The translations under genes and the position numbers were made by a program. Positions 38,536 to 52,346 of a stretch of 64,000 nucleotides of DNA are shown here, one piece after another (positions within the stretch are counted from its first letter, which is position 1; every line of letters starts with the position of its first letter). The notes under the pieces are model-generated. The model saw nothing but the letters and a program-made list of their open reading frames with translations. It was not told where the DNA came from and did no database searches. This DNA is from Thalassobium sp. (GTDB lineage Bacteria > Pseudomonadota > Gammaproteobacteria > Pseudomonadales > Oceanobacteraceae): positions 1 to 64,000 of the forward strand of contig NVUW01000005.1 of assembly GCA_002733205.1 (NCBI GenBank), given 5' to 3'.

Positions 38536-39495
38536 ATGACTGAACAACAGGGTTTTGCGCGCTTAAAAGAAGCACTGCAACAACAGATTATTGGCCAGCC
38601 GCATCTTGTTGAACGCTTGTTAATTTGTTTATTAAGTGATGGCCACTTACTGGTTGAAGGCGCTCCCGGTCTGGCCAAAACCAAAGCCATCAACGCACTG
38701 GCTGATCGCATTGAAGGGGATTTCAAGCGCATTCAGTTCACCCCCGACCTGCTGCCCGGCGATATTACCGGTACCGAAATTTACCGCCCGCAACAACAGA
38801 CCTTTGATTTTCAGGCCGGGCCCATTTTTCACAACCTGATCCTGGCCGACGAAATAAACCGTGCTCCCGCCAAAGTGCAGAGCGCCCTGCTTGAAGCCAT
38901 GGCCGAGCGTCAGGTGACGGTTGGCGGAGTAACCCGTCCGCTGTCGTCCTTATTTATGGTCATGGCCACGCAAAACCCCATTGAGCAGGAAGGCACCTAC
39001 CCATTGCCGGAAGCTCAGCTCGACCGTTTTGTCATGCACGTGGTGATTGATTACCCGGACAGCGAAGCCGAGCAGAAAATTCTGCGCCTGGCCCGTGGCG
39101 AAGCCATGCAGCAACACAGCAGTGAAGTGGTCAAGCTGTCGCAGGAGATGGTGTTCGCTGCCCGCCAGCAGGTGCTTAATCTGCATATGAGCGATGCCGT
39201 TGAGCAATACCTGGTACAGCTGGTCATGGCCAGCCGCCGCCCGGAGCATTACGGTAAAGACCTCGCCAGCTGGATCGAATACGGTGCCAGCCCGCGCGGT
39301 ACTATTGCCCTCGACCGCTGCGCCCGTGCCCACGCCTGGCTGAACGGACGCGATTACGTCAGCCCTGACGATGTACAGGCCGTGGCCCACGATGTGCTGC
39401 GTCACCGCCTGCTGCTCAGCTTTGAAGCCGAAGCCTCGGGTATGACGGTGAACAAAGTCATTAATGAACTGCTGCAACGGGTACCGGTTGTTTAA
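38536..39495 (+). CDS. MoxR-family AAA+ ATPase
   Basis: The 319-residue ATPase has Walker A GAPGLAKT (42-49), Walker B ILADEINRAP, sensor motif MATQNPIEQEGTYPLPEAQLDRF and a C-terminal lid. MoxR ATPases act as chaperones for von Willebrand factor (VWA) proteins. It heads a six-gene operon in which each gene overlaps or touches the next: DUF58, DUF4381, BatA, BatB/C and BatD. That layout is the classic moxR-bat cluster linked to stress tolerance and envelope functions. Confidence 0.9.
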   Translation: MTEQQGFARLKEALQQQIIGQPHLVERLLICLLSDGHLLVEGAPGLAKTKAINALADRIEGDFKRIQFTPDLLPGDITGTEIYRPQQQTFDFQAGPIFHNLILADEINRAPAKVQSALLEAMAERQVTVGGVTRPLSSLFMVMATQNPIEQEGTYPLPEAQLDRFVMHVVIDYPDSEAEQKILRLARGEAMQQHSSEVVKLSQEMVFAARQQVLNLHMSDAVEQYLVQLVMASRRPEHYGKDLASWIEYGASPRGTIALDRCARAHAWLNGRDYVSPDDVQAVAHDVLRHRLLLSFEAEASGMTVNKVINELLQRVPVV

Positions 39496-40496
39496 TGGTG
39501 CAGGACGTATTTTCGCAGCGTCAGCAGACGCAGGCGGCCGCGCTGCACAGTGGCCAGTTTTCGGCCGGAGCAGAAATTTTGCCGGCCAACCTGGTTCAGC
39601 TGCGCACGCTGGCACGCCAGTTACCGCTGCATAAACAGAAAAAAGTGCTGAATGATCTGGCTGGCAGTCATGCCTCGGCAATCCGTGGCCGTGGTCTGGA
39701 TTACGCCGAAGTGCGTGAATATCAGGCCGGTGATGATATCCGCGCGATGGACTGGCGCGTGACGGCGCGCACCGGTGATGCGCATGTCAAAGTGTTCCGC
39801 GAAGAAAAAGAACGGCCGGTCCTGCTGGTCTGTGATTTGCGTGCCGGCATGCGCTTTGGCAGCCGCCGGGCACTGAAGCAAGTGGTTGCTGCCGACCTCA
39901 CCGCGCTGTTTGCCTGGGCCGCCCTTGAACACGGTGACCGCATTGGTGCCCTGCTGTTTAACGACGAACAGGAAACCGATTTGCGCCCCAAAACCGGCCG
40001 CAAACAGGTACTGCAGTTATTAAGCGAATTACCGGCACTGCCCGCGTCAGCGGCGGTTGAACCACAACAGCGCATGCAGCAGATATGTCGTCATCTGCGC
40101 CGCATTGCCCGCCCCGGCAGCGCCATTTATTTTATCAGTGACTGGGCAGGCTTTGATGCCGAGTGCGAACAACAACTGCACGCAGTGACCCGCCATTGCG
40201 ATCTGGTTGCCATCCATATTTCCGATCCGCTGGAAGCCGAATTACCACCGCCGGGTCTCTACACCCTGAGCGACGGTCAGCAGCGTTTATCCCTCGACAG
40301 CACCACCAGCGCTCAGCGCCACGATTACCACCAGGCCTTCAGCGATCGCCTGTCACTGCTGCAACAACAGCTGCAACGCATAAAAGTACCCCTGATCACG
40401 CTGAGCACCAGCGACGCCGATCCGCTGCCGTTACTGCGTCAGGGATTAGGGCTGGGCATGCTCAGTCGGGCCAGCGGAGGGAAGCGCGGAGCATGA
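39495..40496 (+). CDS. DUF58 domain protein
   Basis: The 333-residue protein contains the DUF58 hallmark RGRGLDYAEVREYQAGDDIRAMDWRVTARTG split across about 55-90, followed by a VWA-like fold (FREEKERPVLLVCDLRAGM). Cytoplasmic. The start overlaps the moxR stop by one base. In this cluster DUF58 proteins are taken to be partners of the MoxR ATPase; the activity is not known. Confidence 0.88.
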   Translation: MVQDVFSQRQQTQAAALHSGQFSAGAEILPANLVQLRTLARQLPLHKQKKVLNDLAGSHASAIRGRGLDYAEVREYQAGDDIRAMDWRVTARTGDAHVKVFREEKERPVLLVCDLRAGMRFGSRRALKQVVAADLTALFAWAALEHGDRIGALLFNDEQETDLRPKTGRKQVLQLLSELPALPASAAVEPQQRMQQICRHLRRIARPGSAIYFISDWAGFDAECEQQLHAVTRHCDLVAIHISDPLEAELPPPGLYTLSDGQQRLSLDSTTSAQRHDYHQAFSDRLSLLQQQLQRIKVPLITLSTSDADPLPLLRQGLGLGMLSRASGGKRGA

Positions 40497-41029
40497 AACC
40501 ACAAGCCGAATCCCTGCCACTGTACGATATTCATCTGCCCGACCCGGTCAGTGCCTGGCCACCCGCTCCCGGATGGTGGTTGCTGCTCGCCGTGGTGATT
40601 ATTGCCGTGCTCGTCGCGGCATTCTGGTGGCGACGGCAATACCAGCAACAACAGCGCCGGCGTGATTGTCTGCAGCAACTGCAACACCTGCGCTCCCATT
40701 TTGATAAAACCGATGCTCAGGCCTGCGCACAGATTAATGAAATTCTTAAGCTGTATTGCCAGCAACACTTTCCAGCCGCTATCGCGCTGCATGGTCAGGC
40801 CTGGATCGAATTTCTTAACCACAGCACAAAAACACCGCTGTTCAGCAACCAAAGCGCGCGGGCTCTGGCCGAGGCGCCTTATGCACCCGACCGCGCCGAC
40901 TGGCGTCAGCACTATGGCGATCTGAACGATCTGCTGGCACTGGCACAACGCTGGTTAAAAAGCGCGCAAACAACACAGACACAGCTAAAAGTTCAACAGC
41001 AACAAGCAACAACAACGGAGGCCAACTGA
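40493..41029 (+). CDS. DUF4381 family membrane protein
   Basis: The 178-residue protein has a short N-terminal segment (LPLYDIHLPDPVSAWPPAPGW), one membrane helix (about 28-46) followed by basic residues, then a cytoplasmic helical domain. This is the DUF4381 pattern found in Bat operons. The ATG at 40493 overlaps the DUF58 stop; a longer frame upstream would run through that gene. It is thought to be a small Bat complex subunit. Confidence 0.82.
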   Translation: MKPQAESLPLYDIHLPDPVSAWPPAPGWWLLLAVVIIAVLVAAFWWRRQYQQQQRRRDCLQQLQHLRSHFDKTDAQACAQINEILKLYCQQHFPAAIALHGQAWIEFLNHSTKTPLFSNQSARALAEAPYAPDRADWRQHYGDLNDLLALAQRWLKSAQTTQTQLKVQQQQATTTEAN

Positions 41030-42033
41030 TGGAGTTTCACTGGCCCTGGGCTTTTTTCCTGTTACCGCTGCCATGGATCATCCGTGCTTTTTTACCGCCG
41101 TTGAAAATGGAACAGGCGGCACTGAAAGTTCCGTCGCTCAGCCCCTGGCAACTGAGCAAAAACACCCGCAGCAAGCGGCAAACCACCAATAACCTGAGTG
41201 GCTGGCTGCTGCCACTGACGTTATGGATTGCGCTGGTCGGTGCGCTGGCACGCCCATATCAGATGGGCGAAATCGTACAAATGCCGGTCTCCGGCCGTGA
41301 CCTGATGCTGGCGGTGGATATTTCCCAGAGTATGGAAATTGAAGACATGCGCCTGAACAATAAACCCGCCAACCGATTGGCCGTGGTTAAACAGGTGGTC
41401 AGCCAATTTATCGAACAGCGCAGCGGCGACCGCATGGGTCTGATTCTGTTCGGCAGCAATGCCTATCTGCAGGCACCACTGACCTTTGATGCTCGTACCG
41501 TCAGCACCTTTCTGAACGAAGCTCAGATCGGTCTGGCGGGCAAAAAAACCGCCATCGGTGATGCCATCGGCTTAACCATCAAACGTCTGCAGAATAACCC
41601 GGAACAAAGCCGGGTGATGATTTTGCTGACCGACGGCGCCAACACCGCCGGCGAAATTGAGCCATTAAAAGCCGCTGAACTGGCCGCCAGTAATGGCGTA
41701 AAAATCTACACCATTGGCCTTGGTGCCGATGTAATGGAAGTGTCCAGTTTCTTTGGCACACGTAAGGTCAACCCATCACGGGATCTGGACGAAAATGCCC
41801 TGCGTGAAATTGCCCGGCAAACCGGTGGTGCCTTTTTCCGCGCACGTGATACCGAAGAGCTGCAAAAGATTTATCAGTTTATTGATGACCTTGAGCCCAC
41901 GGAAAAAGACCCGCAGATTTACCGCCCACAACAGAGCCTTTTCCACTGGCCGTTAGCCATCGCGTTTATCATCAGCCTGCTGATTGCCCTGCAACAGCGC
42001 TTTAGTCGTTTATCTGCCGGAGGTCACGTCTGA
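41029..42033 (+). CDS. batA: VWA domain protein BatA
   Basis: The 334-residue inner-membrane protein has two N-terminal helices, a VWA domain with an intact metal site (Asp97 in DISQS, the Thr of APLTFD, then LLTDGAN) and a C-terminal helix. It overlaps the neighbours on both sides by one base. BatA-type proteins are putative substrates or partners of MoxR. The intact metal site suggests ligand binding. Confidence 0.85.
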   Translation: MEFHWPWAFFLLPLPWIIRAFLPPLKMEQAALKVPSLSPWQLSKNTRSKRQTTNNLSGWLLPLTLWIALVGALARPYQMGEIVQMPVSGRDLMLAVDISQSMEIEDMRLNNKPANRLAVVKQVVSQFIEQRSGDRMGLILFGSNAYLQAPLTFDARTVSTFLNEAQIGLAGKKTAIGDAIGLTIKRLQNNPEQSRVMILLTDGANTAGEIEPLKAAELAASNGVKIYTIGLGADVMEVSSFFGTRKVNPSRDLDENALREIARQTGGAFFRARDTEELQKIYQFIDDLEPTEKDPQIYRPQQSLFHWPLAIAFIISLLIALQQRFSRLSAGGHV

Positions 42034-44039
42034 TGGAGTGGCTCAGTCAGTTTCATTTTTTGCGCCCGCTCTGGTTGCTCGCCGCACTTCCCGCGCTGCT
42101 TATCTTCAGCCTGCTGCTGCGCCGTGCCCTGAGCAGTGGTCAATGGGCCAGCGTTATTGATGCTCACCTGCTGCCTTACATGCTGGAGCAACGCCCGGGC
42201 AATAAACGCCAACAAGGATTGTGGTGGGTATTGGCCGCCTGGCTGCTGGCCTGTATTGCACTGGCCGGACCAAGCTGGGAGAAATTACCGCAGCCGTTGC
42301 AGAAAAATCAGGATGCACTGGTGATTTTGCTCGATATGTCCGCCTCAATGGGCGCGCAGGATCTGAAGCCCTCACGGGCGGTACGCGCTATTCAGAAAGT
42401 CACCGATATCGTCCGCAGCCGCGCCGATGGCCTCACCGCCCTGGTGGTTTATGCCGGTGATGCACACACCGTCACGCCGCTGACCGATGACCGCGACACC
42501 ATTGAAAACCTGCTGCCATCGCTGTCACCCTTTATCATGCCCAGCCCCGGCAGCCGTCCGGACAAGGCCATTCGGCTGGCGCAGCAACTGGTCACCGATG
42601 CCGGCATTCAGCGCGCGCGTCTGCTACTGCTGACCGATGGCATTATCCCAAAAGACATTGAGCGTATCCGTACGGCATTAGATAACCAGCGCTTCCAGCT
42701 TAATATTCTCACCATCGGCACCGCCGAAGGCGCCCCCGTGCCCATGCCCGGTGCCGGTTTTCTGCGCGATGGCAGCGGCACCATTGTACTGCCGCAACTG
42801 GATCTCGGCCCCATCCGCGACTTAAGCCAACAGCTGAATATCCCCTGGCAACCGCTGAGTATTAACGACAGCGACTGGCATACCCTGCTGCCCGACCAAC
42901 CTCAAGAACTTGACCCGCAAAATCCCGATAATGCGTTTGCCAAATTCGATCAATGGCATGATGCCGGCTACTGGCTGATCATCGCTCTTCTTCCCATTGC
43001 CCTGCTGTTATTCCGCCGTGGGGTCTTGTTCAGCCTGTTGCTGCTGCCTTTGTGCTGGCCGGACAACAGCTATGCACTGGAATGGAAAGACCTGTGGCAA
43101 ACCCCGGACCAGCAAGGGGCTGAACTGTTTGAACAAGACCCGGCCAAAGCCGCTGAAGCATTCAACGACCCAAACTGGCGCGGCAGCGCCGCTTACCGGG
43201 CAGGCGATTATGAAAGCGCCGCCAAAGCCTTTGCCGAAGGCCCGCAAACGGCTATCAGCCAATACAACCGTGGTAATGCCCTGTTACAGGCCGGAAAGCC
43301 GGATGAAGCCATCGCCGCCTACGATGAAGCCCTGAAGCTGAATCCGGAGATGAAAGAAGCGGCTGCGAACCGCGAGACCGCAGAAAAACTCAAACAACAG
43401 AAAGAGCAGCAACAGCAGCAAGACGGTCAGCAGCAAAACGGACAGCAGCAAAACGGTCAGCAGCAAAACGGTCAGCAGCAAAACGGACAGCAGCAAAACG
43501 GACAGCAGCAAAACGGTCAGCAGCAAAACGGACAGCAGCAAAACGGACAGCAGCAAAACGGACAGCAGCAAAACGGCCAGCAGCAGGACGGTCAGCAACA
43601 GAACGGTCAGCAGCAAAACGCTCAGGATCAAAGCGCAGATGATGCCTTTGCCCAACAGCAGGCAGACAAGCTGGCTCAGCAGGCCAAAAACAAGCAGCAA
43701 CCAAACCAGGACGGTGCGGCCGCTCAGCCTGACGATGAATCATCAGAAGAGCAGTCTGAAAGCGCAGCGCAGAGCGCCGGAGAGAAGCAGGAACACGCCG
43801 ACGATGAGCAAACCCCGCAGGCCACTGCTCAGCAAAATGCGCAGGAGCAGAATGCAAGCCCGGCAGAGCAGCCTGGCGCCGTGGAGCAACCGCTCAACAG
43901 CCTCAGCCGCGAAGAACAGGCGGCCATGCAGCAGTGGCTGAACCGGGTGCCGGATAACCCCGGCAATCTGCTGCAACGTAAGTTTTTATATCAGTACCGG
44001 CAACAGGCCGATCAGGAAAGTGAGGACGTTTTATGGTGA
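42033..44039 (+). CDS. BatB/BatC fusion: VWA domain plus TPR and Gln-rich linker
   Basis: The 668-residue protein joins functions that are separate genes (batB, batC) in some bacteria. Residues 1-345 have membrane helices and a VWA domain with Asp101 in DMSAS and LLTDGI. A TPR pair follows at about 380-455 (YNRGNALLQAGKPDEAIAAY). Next come thirteen five-residue units (D/N)GQQQ at 464-528, then a long Gln/Ala/Glu-rich tail. The Gln region is probably disordered and periplasmic. It overlaps batA by one base and batD by seven. Confidence 0.85.
   Translation: MEWLSQFHFLRPLWLLAALPALLIFSLLLRRALSSGQWASVIDAHLLPYMLEQRPGNKRQQGLWWVLAAWLLACIALAGPSWEKLPQPLQKNQDALVILLDMSASMGAQDLKPSRAVRAIQKVTDIVRSRADGLTALVVYAGDAHTVTPLTDDRDTIENLLPSLSPFIMPSPGSRPDKAIRLAQQLVTDAGIQRARLLLLTDGIIPKDIERIRTALDNQRFQLNILTIGTAEGAPVPMPGAGFLRDGSGTIVLPQLDLGPIRDLSQQLNIPWQPLSINDSDWHTLLPDQPQELDPQNPDNAFAKFDQWHDAGYWLIIALLPIALLLFRRGVLFSLLLLPLCWPDNSYALEWKDLWQTPDQQGAELFEQDPAKAAEAFNDPNWRGSAAYRAGDYESAAKAFAEGPQTAISQYNRGNALLQAGKPDEAIAAYDEALKLNPEMKEAAANRETAEKLKQQKEQQQQQDGQQQNGQQQNGQQQNGQQQNGQQQNGQQQNGQQQNGQQQNGQQQNGQQQNGQQQDGQQQNGQQQNAQDQSADDAFAQQQADKLAQQAKNKQQPNQDGAAAQPDDESSEEQSESAAQSAGEKQEHADDEQTPQATAQQNAQEQNASPAEQPGAVEQPLNSLSREEQAAMQQWLNRVPDNPGNLLQRKFLYQYRQQADQESEDVLW
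43422..43616 (+). repeat. Thirteen 15-base tandem repeats in the batB/C gene
   Basis: Thirteen head-to-tail 15-base units, mostly AACGG(A/T)CAGCAGCAA, encode (D/N)GQQQ. Most differ only at one third-codon base. The length is a multiple of three, so copy-number change by slippage would keep the frame but alter linker length. Confidence 0.95.
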
Positions 44040-45757
44040 TGCGCGATCTGGTCTTTAACCGCATTCACTGGCTGCTGGCGCTGCTGCTGTTCGCCGCTCA
44101 GGCTCAGGCAGCCACTTTCAGTGCCAGCGTTGACCGCAAAGAAGTCACCGAGCAGGATACCTTCAACCTGATGCTGCGTTACAGCGAGCAGGTGGGGTTT
44201 GGCTCGCCCGACCTGACTCCGCTGCAAAACGACTTTCAGATACTCAATCAGCAACGTTCTAACCAGTTCCGTTCGGTCAACGGCAAAACCGAATCCTTTA
44301 CCGAATGGACCCTGACCCTGACCGCCAAACGCAGTGGTCAGCTGACCATTCCCCCCATCCGTTTTGATGATCAGCAGAGCCAGCCAATTACCATCAGCGT
44401 GCGTGAATTATCCGCCGATGTTAAAGCACAGATTGCCAAAGAGTTTTTCTTCGACATTGAAGTCAGCCAGCAGAGCAACTACTACGTGCAGGGACAAATT
44501 CTTTACACCGAAAAACTCTATTACAGCGTCAGCCATGAAGATGCTTCGCTGTCAGAATTTAAGGTCACCGACGCACTGGTGCAGCCTTTGGGCGAGGTTC
44601 GCCAATACACCACCATCATTGATGGCCAGCGCCTAGGGGTCTACGAACGCCGTTTTGCTATTTTCCCGGAAGAAAGCGGCGAACTGGTCATTCCCGGCCA
44701 GCGCTTTAATGCCCGCATCAGTAATCCTTATGACCGCTGGAGCCGCGGCCGTCAGGGTTCTGCGGTCAGCAAGCCCATCACCCTGCAGATCAAACCCATT
44801 CCGCCGAACTATCCGCAGGCGCCCTGGATTCCAGCACAGAATCTGAGCATCAGTGAAACCTTCAGCACGCCGCCGCAGCAATGGGTGGCCGGTGAACCGG
44901 TGACCCGCACCCTGACACTGACCGCCAAAGGCCTGCCGGGCAGTCAGCTGCCAGCCATTGCCCTGCCGGTGGTCGATAACCTGCGTTATTACCCGGATCA
45001 GAGCCAACAGAACGAACAAAGCAGCGAAGACGGCCTGACCGGCACCTCAGAGCAGTCTATTGCTCTGGTTCCCGGCAGCAGTGGCCGTATTCTGCTGCCG
45101 GAGATCCGCATTCCGTGGTGGAATACGCGCAGCGGCACGCTGGAATACGCCGTACTGCCGGCACACAGCATTCAGGTGCAGCCAGCCAAGGGGAGCAGCC
45201 CTGCCACCATCCGTCCTGAAGCTCCGACAGATGCTGTCTCAATGCAGACACCGGCCGCAATCAGCAGCGCAAGTGAACAACCAACACTGTTGTATTGGCA
45301 GATCGCCGCCGGGCTTTTACTGTTGAGTAATGCACTGTTATTCATTTTATGGTGGCGTGCCCAGCAGCGGATTCAGGGTCAGCCGCGAGCCGCTGACGGC
45401 CGCAACAACCCCACAGAAAACACCGAAAAAACGCTGAAGCAACATTGGCAGGCGTTGACCATAGCCTGTCAGAAAGGGGATGGCGTCGCCATTCGCAGTG
45501 CCCTGCTCGGTTGGGTTAATGCAGGTGGTTTAAGCGCCACGATAGCCGTCCGGCACTTACCCCTTGCCAGCTTGAATCAGCTTGCCGGCCTTACGGCTGA
45601 GCCAAAGCTTCAGGCCGCACTGGCGGAGCTGGATGCTTATCTGTATTCGCCCACGGTGAATTCGGCCTATAACGGCCAGAACCTGCTGTCGCTGCTCAAA
45701 CAACAACGCCCAAGCGCCAATACCACGCAAACCAAACCGGCGCTGTATCCGCTGTAA
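44033..45757 (+). CDS. batD: BatD-like protein
   Basis: The 574-residue protein has a signal peptide (cleavage near AQAAT), a large periplasmic region with Ig-like beta segments (starting TFSASVDRKEVTEQDTFNL), one membrane helix at about 424-443 (WQIAAGLLLLSNALLFILWW) and a cytoplasmic C-terminal helical domain. This is the BatD layout. It is the last gene of the operon and overlaps batB/C by seven bases. Confidence 0.85.
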   Translation: MVMRDLVFNRIHWLLALLLFAAQAQAATFSASVDRKEVTEQDTFNLMLRYSEQVGFGSPDLTPLQNDFQILNQQRSNQFRSVNGKTESFTEWTLTLTAKRSGQLTIPPIRFDDQQSQPITISVRELSADVKAQIAKEFFFDIEVSQQSNYYVQGQILYTEKLYYSVSHEDASLSEFKVTDALVQPLGEVRQYTTIIDGQRLGVYERRFAIFPEESGELVIPGQRFNARISNPYDRWSRGRQGSAVSKPITLQIKPIPPNYPQAPWIPAQNLSISETFSTPPQQWVAGEPVTRTLTLTAKGLPGSQLPAIALPVVDNLRYYPDQSQQNEQSSEDGLTGTSEQSIALVPGSSGRILLPEIRIPWWNTRSGTLEYAVLPAHSIQVQPAKGSSPATIRPEAPTDAVSMQTPAAISSASEQPTLLYWQIAAGLLLLSNALLFILWWRAQQRIQGQPRAADGRNNPTENTEKTLKQHWQALTIACQKGDGVAIRSALLGWVNAGGLSATIAVRHLPLASLNQLAGLTAEPKLQAALAELDAYLYSPTVNSAYNGQNLLSLLKQQRPSANTTQTKPALYPL

Positions 45758-45892
45758 AGCCTTGCGGCAGACAACGGCGCAAAAAGAAGTGATGCCAAAA
45801 GGGAATGATGCCAGACAGAATGACGCAGGTTTACCGGAAGGATAAGCCTGCGTATTGATCGAAGGGGTCAACTGAAATGAGCCGACAGAGGA

Positions 45893-47734
45893 TTACTGGC
45901 CGTCTTCCGCACAACCCCGGTCATTGGCATCCGTCGCTGACGGCGGCAGCGTCATATCAACAGAATGACCAGAAGCGTTCTCAGACTCAGCACTGGTATG
46001 CGCATGGCTGCCCGCATGCGCGGACTTGTCGAGATACATCGCCTGGTCAGCGACCTCTATCCAGCTGTTAGCGTCAGCCACATCGGGATAGCCGACATAG
46101 GCCAGACCAATACTGAAATGAACCGGAAATGTCCCCGTCGGCGTCTGATGGCGTAATACGTTATTACGCAGGTTGCGCAACGCCAGCGATGCTTCGCGGA
46201 CATTACTCTGCGGCAATACCACCACAAACTCATCACCGGCATAACGCGCCAGAATATCGGTGGCCCGAATATGCTGGCGGATATGCTCGGCCAATGCCTG
46301 TAAGGTTTCATCACCGGCGATATGGCCGAAGGTATCGTTAATTTTTTTAAAGTCGTTCAGATCAATAAACAACAGCGAGCATGGCGTCTGATAGCGGCGG
46401 TACAATTCCAGCTGATGCTCCAGCTCTTCATACAAAGCCTGGCGGTTAATACAGCCGGTTAACGGATCGGTACGGATCAGTAAATTAAGCCGTTCGGTCG
46501 CCTGATGCGCCTGCTCTAATGCCTGTGCCATGTCGGCTTTGGCTTTCACCTGATCACTGATATCAGTCGCCAGGCCGATGATATATTCCAGTTTACCGGC
46601 GCTGTTAAACACACCTTTACCGCTATCAAAAATATGTCGCAGGCCATTCTGCGGATGCTCCACGCGATACTCAATTTCCCAGCGCCCTTCTTTATACCGC
46701 TCTATTGCTGCGCGTACCCGCGCCCGGTCATCGTCGTAAATACCGTCGAGAAAACTCTGCGGATTGTCATATAAACTGGCGCAGCTGCGTCCCCATACAT
46801 ATTCATAAGCCGGATTCACAAACAGCATCTGATCCATCGCCGGTGTCGACATCCACACCACCGACTGGATGGTTTCGGCGATGGTACGGAACTTGGTTTC
46901 TGACTGCAGCAGCAGTAATTCGGATTGTTTACGATTACTGATATCTTCGATCACTGAAATAAAATAATCGGGAAAATTCTGTTCATCACGGATCAGAGTG
47001 ACCGTCAGATTGGCCCAGAAATAGTGCCCGCCCTGATACAGGTAACGCTTTTCAATGCTGTAAGAGTTGGCGGCACTGTTCAGTAACCCATTCACATTAC
47101 CGATATCCAGTTCCAGGTCATCAGGGTGAGTAATGTCCTGAAAACAACGCTCTAAAAGTTCTTCACCGCTGTATCCCAACAGATCACATAAGCGACGGTT
47201 TACCCGCAAAAAACGCCCGCCCAGACTGACACTGCAGATACCCACGGCCGAGTGTTCAAACAGCTCATCGTAAGCTTTATGTTGCTCACGCAGCTTACGT
47301 TCAGACATCCACAGCGTGCTGGTATCCAGAATGCTGGCAATCGCCATGGGCTCGCCGTCGTAATCCACCAGTGCCAGATGAATTTCGGCATTAATCTTCT
47401 GGCCACGGGCATCGTTGATCCAGATACGGTTATTCATCCTCCGCTTGCCAGTGGAAGAAAAAAACAGGGCAACCAGATGATGATGCTGACTGCGGATCTC
47501 TTCAGGCACCAGAATATCCAGGGTTTTCCCAACCATGGATCCGTCGTCATAGCCAAGAAAATGGTGCACAGCCCGGTTTGCCATACGGATAATGCCGTGG
47601 CTATCCACCAACAATACCGGGTCAGGGCTGAGTTCAAACAGCGGTTCGGCGGGTAATACACGAGGGCGGCGATGCTGCAACACAGCAGCAATGATGATGA
47701 CAATGACTAACAGCAGCCAGGGAAGTACTTCCAT
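45893..47734 (-). CDS. PAS-domain diguanylate cyclase
   Basis: The 613-residue protein starts with a membrane helix (about 3-20), then three PAS domains (about 30-145, 150-270, 275-400) and a GGDEF domain (about 430-580). The signature reads AGDEF, an active variant, with the inhibitory site RATD five residues before it. It should make c-di-GMP in response to signals sensed by PAS. The C-terminal 40 residues are polar and repetitive in Ser, Ala and Asp. No EAL domain, unlike the other c-di-GMP protein in this window. Confidence 0.9.
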   Translation of the reverse strand: MEVLPWLLLVIVIIIAAVLQHRRPRVLPAEPLFELSPDPVLLVDSHGIIRMANRAVHHFLGYDDGSMVGKTLDILVPEEIRSQHHHLVALFFSSTGKRRMNNRIWINDARGQKINAEIHLALVDYDGEPMAIASILDTSTLWMSERKLREQHKAYDELFEHSAVGICSVSLGGRFLRVNRRLCDLLGYSGEELLERCFQDITHPDDLELDIGNVNGLLNSAANSYSIEKRYLYQGGHYFWANLTVTLIRDEQNFPDYFISVIEDISNRKQSELLLLQSETKFRTIAETIQSVVWMSTPAMDQMLFVNPAYEYVWGRSCASLYDNPQSFLDGIYDDDRARVRAAIERYKEGRWEIEYRVEHPQNGLRHIFDSGKGVFNSAGKLEYIIGLATDISDQVKAKADMAQALEQAHQATERLNLLIRTDPLTGCINRQALYEELEHQLELYRRYQTPCSLLFIDLNDFKKINDTFGHIAGDETLQALAEHIRQHIRATDILARYAGDEFVVVLPQSNVREASLALRNLRNNVLRHQTPTGTFPVHFSIGLAYVGYPDVADANSWIEVADQAMYLDKSAHAGSHAHTSAESENASGHSVDMTLPPSATDANDRGCAEDGQ

Positions 47735-47874
47735 GCATACTCCATTACAGAAAACCTATCCTGCCAGGAAAATGCGTACAGCCTGATCGCATGGCAACAA
47801 TCCACTCCGGGACAGTACCAGTAAGCCTAGCAGGAAAGCGCCGCGACGCTTTCAACTGCCAACAGGCTTTTTTA

Positions 47875-48564
47875 TCAGCCGCGGTCGGGCGTGGCCTGCG
47901 GCATCTGGCCTAAACGAACAGGCGGCGGTCTGTTGAAAGTGTCCTGACCAAACAGCGTGCGCCAGAACCAGTTACTGTCTAGGTCTTCCTGACAGCGCAC
48001 CAGCTGCTGCTGATATTGCCTGGCCCGGCGCTCAACCTTTCTCGCCACCTGAATCAGCCAGGGCTTTTTCTTGTAGGTACCGCGCAAATAACCACCGGCG
48101 CCGTCGTGATAAGCCAGATACAGGTTGTAGGCATCATGCGGGCGGATACCGGTACGCTTAATGGTCCGGGCGTTATACCAGCCGATAAAATCAACAGCGT
48201 CTTCAAAGTCATCACGATCAGCGCCCCAGTTACCGGTCAGACGCATATATTCTTCCCAGGTCGGGTCCAGGGCCTGGGCATAGCCATAGGCTGAGGACGG
48301 ACGCGGACCGGGGATGATCCACAGATACCATTTACGCGGCGGACGGTTATCGTCGATAAACTTCGATTCCTGATGAATAAACGCCATGGTCACCGACTCC
48401 GGTACGCCATACTTTTTCTTCACCGCCTTGGAGGCGTTATACCAGTCGTAATATTCGTCGTAGATATCACAAACGTTGTTGATGTTTTTCGGTTGCGGGG
48501 TGGAGCAACCCGCCAGTAACAGCAACGCTGCCAATGCCAATATTTGAATAGCAGTCCGGGTCAT
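47875..48564 (-). CDS. Lytic transglycosylase-like (SLT) lipoprotein
   Basis: The 229-residue lipoprotein has lipobox LLAGC with Cys20. The SLT domain shows catalytic Glu66 in HQESKF and the supporting SAYGYAQALDPTWEEY and YNLYLAYHDGAGGYLRG. It should cleave peptidoglycan glycan strands at the inner face of the outer membrane. It lies 40 bases past the ligA stop on the same strand and may be co-transcribed with smc-zipA-ligA. Confidence 0.88.
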   Translation of the reverse strand: MTRTAIQILALAALLLLAGCSTPQPKNINNVCDIYDEYYDWYNASKAVKKKYGVPESVTMAFIHQESKFIDDNRPPRKWYLWIIPGPRPSSAYGYAQALDPTWEEYMRLTGNWGADRDDFEDAVDFIGWYNARTIKRTGIRPHDAYNLYLAYHDGAGGYLRGTYKKKPWLIQVARKVERRARQYQQQLVRCQEDLDSNWFWRTLFGQDTFNRPPPVRLGQMPQATPDRG

Positions 48565-48604
48565 GCCTGTTCCTTGTTGTTCTGTATCGCCTCACCGCCC
48601 TGCT

Positions 48605-52346
<3,742 letters not shown>

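Noticed and set aside
43422..43616. Short regular repeats considered as a CRISPR array
   Set aside because: Units of 15 bases without spacers, inside an open reading frame.
43284..43700. Minus-strand frame of 138 codons with Leu/Val-rich repeats, looking like a membrane protein
   Set aside because: It is the antisense shadow of the (D/N)GQQQ repeats in the batB/C gene.
47834..47853. Hairpin GAAAGCG/CGCTTTC past the SLT lipoprotein gene as a terminator
   Set aside because: No T-run follows on the minus strand; too weak to call.
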